NCBI RefSeq assembly: GCF_038502225.1
Contig: NC_091312.1
Location: 32,033,782 to 32,097,781, forward strand
Direction of reading: 5' to 3'
DNA from: Cherax quadricarinatus
Lineage: Eukaryota > Arthropoda > Malacostraca > Decapoda > Parastacidae
Length of the DNA: 64,000 nucleotides
Position numbers and translations under genes: made by a program. Positions 57,332 to 64,000 of this stretch are shown piece after piece; the stretch's first letter is position 1; the number at the start of each line of letters is the position of its first letter. The notes below the pieces were generated by a model that ran no database searches, was not told where the DNA came from, and was given only the letters and a program-made list of their open reading frames with translations.

Positions 57332-57628
57332 GGTGTCCCGTAGCTCGATCGCTAGCACACTCAGCTCACACACTGAGGTCCGGGGTTCGATTTTCTTGGA
57401 CGGCTGGAAAACATTAGAGACGTCCTTCTATAAGACAACTGCTGTCCCTGTCCCTGTTCACCCGTCAGTTTAAAATGGGTACCTGGATGTTAGTGGAACG
57501 CTGTATGTCGCATCCTAGGACAAAACTGAACTAATTTGCCCAAAACAAGTTGCTTTCTATACAGTAATATGTCACTGATGTCAGCTAGTCCTGTATACCA
57601 TGTACATGTACTTGTAGTAAATAAAAAA
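57332..57628 (+). mobile_element. tRNA-derived SINE (second family), plus
   Basis: GGTGTCCCGTAGCTCGATCG head, GTCCGGGGTTCGATTTTC B box, central GATGTCAGCTAGTCCTGT, A-rich tail. It lies just after the RTE 3' tail. Relatives: 19443-19768 and 25549-25858. Confidence 0.85.
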
Positions 57629-57629
57629 A

Positions 57630-58329
57630 ATTAACGTACCAATTTAGAACTGGTAGAGCACACCCTAAAGCTACCTAGCCAGCTAAACATACGAAGACCA
57701 ACGTAAGTAGACAGAAAAGGTGCGATACTTAGGGATTGGTATACTGTAGGAAGTCACCGGCGCTCATCCATATTTCCCCATTCACACGCCGAATTCTTGA
57801 AGTCCTGCCAAGTTACTGTCGCTGTGCCTTCAGCAGGACTGTATTTCAATTTCCATTGTAAATTTGAGGCCAATTCCCCATTAAGCCTTGCAGAACGCCG
57901 AAGTTATGGCGCAAAATTACAGTGAAGCCTCACAATTGAATTTAATATGGCGTCTCCCGGTATTTTCCTGTTTATCCACTATATTATAGTGATCTCTTCA
58001 CTATTTTCTTCCCAGTTCGCAATGCAGTGCATCACCGCAATATTTTCTGCTCATCTGAGGCCGTTTCAGTACAATTTATCCTTGATGAAGCTTGATTCCA
58101 TTAGTAGGTTACTGGGAACACATTTCAACACATTATCTATTAATGGCCCCTTTCCCTCTCTCACGCAGCTGCAGATTCTCTCAGAGTCAAATCAGCATCA
58201 GTTTTATACTTTTATACATTATTAAAAATTATTCACTATAATTTCGGAAAATGAACAAAATTTTCCACATTGTTGTACCCCCATGGCCAATGCACTAAAT
58301 TACAGCTTCTATATCTTCTTCAACATTTC
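57630..58329. other. No recognisable gene
   Basis: Mixed composition. The 92-codon frame at 57947-58225 has no recognisable domain. Confidence 0.4.
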
Positions 58330-58640
58330 TTCATAATATTCCTCCATCTTTCCAATACCTCCAACTTTTCACCTAATAACTCTCCACTTATATTTTTAAT
58401 TGTCAAATTTATTTGTTCCGTAAGCTTTCTCAACTTATGAACCTCGTTCCAAAACTTTACCTTATTTTCAGCAATACAGTATTTGTTGACAGCATCTCAA
58501 CTATTCTCTCATTTGCTCTCCTTTTACATTCCTTCACAACTCCCATAACCTTTTTTTCTCTCCTTCTATCTTCTCTCCTTCTAACTCCTTCTATCACTTG
58601 TGCTTTGAAAAAAAAAAATTCTCTCCTCTTTGCCTTATCA
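58330..58640 (-). pseudogene. RTE-type LINE fragment (linker after endonuclease)
   Basis: Reverse complement matches 51610-51840 with many changes: GAATGTAAAAGGAGAGCAAA, GAGATGCTGTCAACAAATA, AAGTTGAGAAAGC, GAACAAATAAATTTGACA, GGAGAGTTATTAGG. It covers only this linker and is the most decayed RTE copy here. Confidence 0.7.
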
Positions 58641-58922
58641 ATGGCGGCTCGTAGCTAAAATTAGTTGAGGTGCTGCTTCAGGAAATTTTTAACCATTGTT
58701 TTAATATTGTGTAAAAAGAAACAAGCATATATAAAGAAAATTTATACATAAGCTTGATAAAATCATATACAAAAAAAATTATTTTTTACTTACCTAAATT
58801 GTTACAATTCAAGCTTGATCCATTCATTTAAAAACAAAATCCATTCTTCTTGTTCTACTTGGCGCGAAAAGATTAATAATTTTCGCCTTTATCTCTTGAT
58901 GACTGTTGAGGAAATTTTTCTA

Positions 58923-60214
58923 TCAGGATTCATAATGCTCCTTAGAAAAGTTTTTATTCTTTTCAGTGTTGAAAAGCAGCATTCTGGCTCTTATGTTGTC
59001 ATGGAAATTATCAAGGATTTTTATCAGTTTCTTTATTTCACTAAGAACATCATTATTATTTTCCAAGATAAATTTCAGCAGCTCAATTAATTTGCAATAA
59101 TTATGCATATCAGATCTACAATAGAATACTTTTAGTTCAATTTCAAGGTTTTCTTTATAAGTGATGGGATATGATTCACTGGTCAGTACTATCTCTTCTG
59201 TAAGTAGTTCATTCTTAAAACAATTGAAGCTTTTCTTATTGAACAATTTAGCAGCTACTAAATGTTTCATGGAAGAATATCTATCCATTATATCAACACA
59301 CATATAGCCATGCACTTCCTTAGCTTCTGCCATGAGTTTTGAAATCTGCTATATATTCACTGACTTTAAACACACTAATTTCTTGAGAGTGCATTTGGTT
59401 GTAAATTACTTCAACTTGAGGATTAATCTGATGAATAAGCTTTAACCAAAACATGAAATTATCATCATTCAAGTTTTTTTTTAAATTCCCGTTCCTTCTG
59501 CAATGGTTTGATTTGCATTTGATGTTGACTCAGTTTTAGTAAGGAAGCTTTTTAAAGCTTGCAAATTTTCATGAACTCTGTTTACGGTCCGTATGTTAAA
59601 GTTCCACCTTGTAGGGGATGGACGTGGAATGCTGATGTCCATACGCTTCTTGAGAATGAATACACGTTGTGGTGATCTTGAGAAGAATGTTGGAATAGCC
59701 AAACTGTTAGAGAAAAATATTCCTGCATTCCGTGTAACACTTGCTGCATTTCTCGTCATTAAATTAAGATGATGTGCATAACAGTGAATGAAATGTGCAT
59801 TACTATAAACTGCTTTTATTTTTGCTTGAACTCCTGCTTTTTTGCCTTTCATGATATTTGCACCATCAAATGTCTGAGCTATCAGTTTTTGTCCATTTCC
59901 TTGAAGGATTATTTCTAATTGTTTTGGAATATGTTTTAATATGCCATCTGCAGTTTGATTTTCTGGAATAAAGAACCCCAAAAATCGCTCAAATATTCCT
60001 CCATTCAACACGTACTGTAGAGCAACGACCATTTGAGTGTATTCCGAAACATTTGTTTTGCCCTTTTCTCCTCATGGTATATTTGTAGCAGGCAGTCAAT
60101 CATCTTATTCTGAATGGTCTTAGAAACACCTTTGAAGACTATACTGGTTTCTAAGTGATTCTTCAAATCTTGATCTAATTCAGATGCAAAATTTATTAAT
60201 CCTCTAAATGCCAC
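58923..60214 (-). pseudogene. hAT-superfamily transposase fragment (ZMYM1-like)
   Basis: Three minus frames follow a transposase of the hAT type used in ZMYM1-like and DUF4371 proteins. 60214-60005: VFKGVSKTIQNKMIDCL... . 60032-59481 (183 residues): VVALQYVLNGGIFERFLGFF, AQTFDGANIMKGKKAGVQAK (catalytic Asp block DGA), AHFIHCYAHHLNLMT (CYAHxLNL block), SPTRWNFNIRTVNRVHEN (the conserved TRW). 59333-58923: C-terminal helices with IELLKFILENNNDVLSEI. The N-terminal zinc finger and the dimerisation end are not seen, and there are frame breaks near 60020 and 59340-59480. Such proteins excise and reinsert DNA with 8-bp target duplications. I did not find terminal inverted repeats. Confidence 0.82.
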
Positions 60215-60380
60215 TGGGTTTAATTAATCATCTTTTTCATTATGTCCACGTATGTGAAAATTTGTCTGGACTGCCTCCAAGTGAGTCGCCTACCCTGGCA
60301 AGCTCTGTTGACACCGAGCTCTGAGGTCGGTACCTCAGCCTCACAAGTGGCTTATAGGACAGATTTTCATAAATGACTGA

Positions 60381-61429
60381 TGTTGCAAGAAATCTCGCCT
60401 GCATGCACGCTTAAAGGACTAACTTACTTGGTGTTGCAGCCCCTCAAGGAAGGTTCCTTGATGTTGGTGAGGGGCTCTTGATTTAGGGAATTGGATCTGT
60501 GCTCCAGTTCCCTGAATTAAGCCTGAATGCCTTCCACATCCCCCCCAGGCGCTGTATAATCCTCCGGGTTTAGCGCTTCCCCCTTGATTATAATAATAAT
60601 GGTGTTGCAGCATATATCCTGATCTTCAACCTCCCTAAGCTTAGCCCCTTTGGACTTCCCCTCAGAAACCTCGTGCAACCAGGAGCCTTAATTCCTGCAA
60701 TATTCAATCGTTATTAGTGACCTGAATGCACCTCAGAAATTCCTATATCCAAGGGGGTGTGTATCCCCTAGTATAACTATGCAGACACGGACACTAGTTT
60801 CTAGGCTGACTAGAGACACTGGTACGTACTGGGCATGCACTGCCAGCTGCACAAAGGCCCACAGTTCAACTCACTCACAACTTTCCCTAGACCCTGGCCA
60901 GAATCCTACAAAAAAGTGGAGGTCTTGTCTTACTGTATGGGCCTGACGGAGGAGGTCATCTACGGTACATCGAGGTGCCTCCACCAGATTTCCCCAGATC
61001 TCATATGTGAGGACACGTGGGGGGCGCCACCTGCTGATCACAGCACGTCTTGCCCAGGTGATGTCTGGTCATAGAAGAAAGAGCTGGCGTCTTCAAGACC
61101 CGCACCTCGTCATTCAAACTTGGGCTGCCAGTTCTCCCTAGCTAACTTAACCTAGTGTTTGCCTACATTATTGGCCTATTACTACCTATGTTAAGGTCTT
61201 AGGTCTACATTATTATTATCTACAGTTGCCTCAATAATCCTAACATTAGTGTACTAACAGAATAAGCTACCTACTTCTTCCCTGAAGGGTAAATCTATAA
61301 ATTAAGAAGTACCTCCCATCCACCTCCGCCAACCAGGGTGAGTGTGTTTTTGTTTTTGGGTGGGTGTAAGGGCCCTCGAACGGTGTGTTTTTCCCCGTTT
61401 GGACTTCTCAGACCGAATAAGTTCCAACA
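60381..61429 (-). repeat. BEL/Pao 3' LTR with a SINE inserted
   Basis: The minus strand starts TGTTGGAACTTATTCGG right after AGGTGGGAGAA, a polypurine-tract candidate, and ends ...TTGCAACA at 60381. TGTTG...CAACA ends support an LTR of about 880 bp without the 160-bp SINE at 60441-60600. It lies just downstream of the BEL frames at 61460-63840. The left end is a best guess. Confidence 0.6.
60441..60600 (+). mobile_element. SINE-like element with I-type LINE tail
   Basis: Body CCCTCAAGGAAGGTTCCTTG, CCAGTTCCCTGAATTAAGCC; 3' tail GCGCTGTATAATCCTCCGGG, TTTAGCGCTTC, ATTATAATAATAAT. Flanked by an 11-bp duplication GGTGTTGCAGC (60430-60440 and 60601-60611). The tail resembles the reverse complement of 38742-38790, the end of the I-type LINE. 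Confidence 0.82.
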
Positions 61430-61459
61430 TTCTCCCACCTGCGAAGGTAGGTACTAAGT

Positions 61460-62746
61460 CTAAATCAAGTTCACGTTCCACGAGCCCCGATGGCGGACCC
61501 TGGACACGAGTGCCATCCGGCCACTCTCATCGAGCAGACTCCGGTCTAACTTCAACCATCCAGTTTCCCCTGCGTGGACCTCTGGGGGTGTAAACTTGTT
61601 GGTTCCGGTGGTCTTAGCACCCTTTCCTTTAACTTTAACAACTTTTGTATGTCTAGCCTTGACTGAGTGGCTCCGTACTTTCCCACCCAGTGGCCCACAT
61701 GCCCTGGTAGCCTTTCCTCCCACTGATACGAGGTTCCCTGGATTTAATGGCAATCTATCTCCCTCTTTAGGTACCCTGTAAAAGTGTTTTCCCAAGGTGG
61801 CCGAGTGTTCATCACTCCCTACCTGGTTCAGCTTCCCTGGAGGTTCATGGAGTATACTGGTACTCATTATCACTACTCCCCCAGCTATCATGGGGACAGC
61901 TTCTCTATCTGGCGTGGCAGGGAATTCAGGTGGAATCCTGCCACCTATGATGTATCCTACTGGGGATCTGTATAAACCAATTCCTTCCCTAAACGTCCGT
62001 CGTGTAGACAGGAAGTCATCTATCTGATTGGCTCCTACCAGGATACCTACATTTCTGACTGTGTCAGTGGTAATTCCCTGGTCTGCCAGCTTCACGTCAA
62101 GGTCTTTCAATCACTTAGCTGCTGCAGCAAGACCTCTCGCTGTAATTGCCGTGGGTAACGTCTCTACCACCAAGGCTGTAATGTTTCTGCGATGTCCACC
62201 TAATTTGACTGTGACATCCACCACATCATAAGATTTGAGTGGGGACTGACTTATAGCCCCTCCCAACCTCATACTAACTTTCCTTGTGGCCTTCAACTTT
62301 AATTTAGCTATCAACTTCTTTGTTATCAAGGATACTTGTGCTCCAAAATCAAAGAATAATCGGGTTGTTCCGGACTTGTGCCCATTCACAACCTTTGCCA
62401 TGACTGTAGGTAGGGCAGCACCTCCGTGATTCTCACTCGGATTAGAGACTTCACTCCCACTAATCACGCTGGCTACCATTTCAGGCTCAGACTCACTTTC
62501 TATCTCTACCTGAGAGATATCCCTACTAGCCTGGGGTTCCCTTAAATTATTGGGACATAGTGCAGTATGGTGCTTACCTTTGCAGCAGACTCGACACTCA
62601 CTGAGCTGGGTGTTACAGTCCCTGGCAAAATGTACCCCACAACACTTGAAGCAGAGTCTCAACTCCTTTAGTCCCTGTTGCCTACTGTTCAGTGTTGTAT
62701 ACTCCGGGCAACTCGTGCTAGCGTGTTCGCCTTGCAGAACACGCAT
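61460..62746 (-). pseudogene. BEL/Pao Pol start: zinc knuckles, protease and DUF1758-like region, in-frame stop
   Basis: The minus frame 62746-62111 has two Cys/His knuckles (CFKCCGVHFARDC and CRVCCKGKHHTALC), then LFFDFGAQVSLITKKLIAKL, an aspartic protease in which the usual D-S/T-G reads D-F-G, and a conserved tail LKSYDVVDVTVKLGG. A TGA at 62111 stops it; the same frame continues (62110-61460) with VRNVGILVGANQIDDFL and GIGLYRSPVGYIIGGRIP, matching the DUF1758 peptidase of BEL/Pao. The last ~110 residues are basic and not recognised. RT, RNase H and integrase are missing before the LTR at 61429. Confidence 0.82.
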
Positions 62747-63840
62747 ATTCTGGCATGAGTGCCTCTGAGGTTCTGCTTAGAGGTTCTTACCTTAGACACT
62801 TCTTTACCATAGTACACTCCAACGTTAGTCGTATGAGCTTTAGACTGATCTCTCGAGATCTTTGAGTAACTGTCTGGGTTTTTATGTGGTAATGGTGGTG
62901 ACTCTTCTCTCGCGCCTATACTCAAATGAGAAACGAGATCTATCAACCCCTCAATGATTTGTTGTATCGTGAACCGGTTCGTCCGATATTTTAAGTGTAA
63001 CTCATGCACTGTAGTGCCAGCCAGTTTCCTCTGAATCACCTGACTGATGAACCATTCTGACTTACCCCAATCATGTAAATCTTTAAGACTATTTGTCAAA
63101 CTCATAACTTCGATTCGGAACTTCTCTAGGCTCTGACGGTCATGGCGACAAGCCTCTAGATTCAACAACCGATAAAGTATAGCTACCTTTATCTCCTCGG
63201 TGTTGCCAAACATGTCCTTTAATTGGTCTTTGGCATGTTGGTAATTAGTGTCAGTGGTTTGGTAATGCCAGACCAAGTCCAAGGCTTTACCATTGAGCTG
63301 TGAACGTAAATACTGTAATTTGACGGCATCTGACAAATCATCTCTGTCATCTATCTGGGCTTTAAACTGATCCCAGAAAGCAATGTACTCTGTTAAGGTT
63401 CCGTCGAACGTCGGTAAATTCAACTGGGGCAATCTGGGCAACACATTAACAGGCGTGCTGTTGTTCGTGTTCCCTGAAACATTTGCTGCCCCTGCTGTAC
63501 CGGCCTTCAAAGCCTTTATTAACTGCCTGCAGAGTCTCATCTCTGCTTTACACTCTGCCCTTCGTTCGTCATAGTCCTTCCATGCTACCTCAACTATATA
63601 GTCAGACTCACCTGTAGTATAGGCCTCTGTCTCATAAAGGATAAATGATCTCTCAAAGGCCTCCAGCCTTTGTTCCAAAGGTTTCAGGCAACTCTCTAGT
63701 TCCTCACAGTCTACATCCTGATCTTGCCTGGCCATACGACACTCCTCACATGCTTTGCTCAGGCGTCCCTTATAGGCTCCCATAGACCGCTTTAATTGAC
63801 TTAGAGCTGGGACAACTGGTACTTCATCTTCACCTACCAT
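62689..63840 (-). pseudogene. BEL/Pao gag (DUF1759) ending in a frameshifted zinc knuckle
   Basis: 383 residues from MVGEDEVPVVPALSQLKRSM. The N-terminal half is a coiled coil. The DUF1759 capsid-like domain follows: LPRLPQLNLPTFDGTLTEYI, AFWDQFKAQIDDRDDLSDAV, KLQYLRSQLNGKALDLV, and DMFGNTEEI. Near the C-terminus HARICVFCKANT is the start of a CxxC...HxxxxC knuckle; loss of one base around 62722 shifts the frame, and the rest of the knuckle (GEHASTSC) is read in the next feature's frame. Otherwise intact, so the break may be recent. Gag packages the element RNA. Confidence 0.88.
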
Positions 63841-64000
63841 AGTTGCGGTTTAAAGATCATGGTACTAATTTGTACTTCAATTAGCCCACCCCACAGCACG
63901 AACGATATTAGGCAAGAATGAACGAGTCTCAAGGCTTCTCAACAAGTCTGACAACTCCCTTTATTATATTGACTCTACTCTGAATCAAAAATGTACACTG
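63841..64000 (-). other. BEL/Pao leader upstream of gag, runs off right edge
   Basis: No coding text. Presumably the region between the 5' LTR (outside the window) and gag. Confidence 0.5.

Noticed and set aside
57947..58225. 92-codon frame with hydrophobic start as a secreted protein
   Set aside because: No clear signal-peptide plus mature-domain pattern and no recognisable family; chance ORF in repeat-rich DNA.

Overview
This is a stretch of animal nuclear genome that looks like a graveyard of mobile elements. I found no host protein-coding gene and no functional tRNA or rRNA gene. The repeat content points to a decapod crustacean, most likely a crayfish or relative: long (AT)n arrays, tRNA-headed SINEs with (TCTTA)n tails, CR1 tails of the type found in decapod DNA, Nimb/I-type LINEs and Penelope-like repeats. 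The host assignment is inference from remembered repeat types.

Layout. 1-11.4 kb holds broken LTR retrotransposons on the minus strand: a Gmr1-like Gypsy gag-protease-integrase start (1-2002), an LTR (2592-3380), a Gypsy integrase end (3521-4589), a regulatory-looking region with a CRE-site tandem array (5130-5273), further gag/protease remains (7770-9491) and a BEL/Pao RT fragment between two 364-bp direct repeats (9494-11431). 11.6-15.8 kb has a Penelope-type dispersed repeat, a near-perfect 63-bp palindrome, an RTE LINE 3' end and large (AT)n arrays. 17-26 kb has three SINEs, two CR1-type LINE fragments and GT- or GGTGAT-rich simple DNA. 27-31 kb is a second copy of the Penelope-type repeat, split by about 3.2 kb holding an unusual LINE ORF with a restriction-like C-terminus and two 389-bp MITEs. 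32.1-36.0 kb is a near full-length CR1 LINE whose ORF1 carries an SGNH/GDSL esterase. 36.0-38.6 kb has a head-to-head SINE pair, a Penelope-like element with a GIY-YIG domain and inverted terminal repeats, and hammerhead-ribozyme-like motifs. 38.7-45.2 kb is a near full-length I/Nimb-type LINE with RNase H (minus strand). 48.7-57.3 kb holds two RTE LINEs head to head, one split exactly between two codons by a 3.6-kb L2/CR1-group LINE. 58.3-64 kb has another RTE piece, a hAT transposase fragment, and a BEL/Pao element that keeps its gag but has lost RT and integrase.

Almost every coding region has frameshifts or stops, so these are treated as pseudogenes. The nesting gives a relative order of insertion. 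The most unusual signal is a set of related hammerhead-like RNA motifs whose three-base stem I changes in a compensatory way between copies, and whose core C3-G8 pair becomes U-A in the copies inside the Penelope-like terminal repeats.
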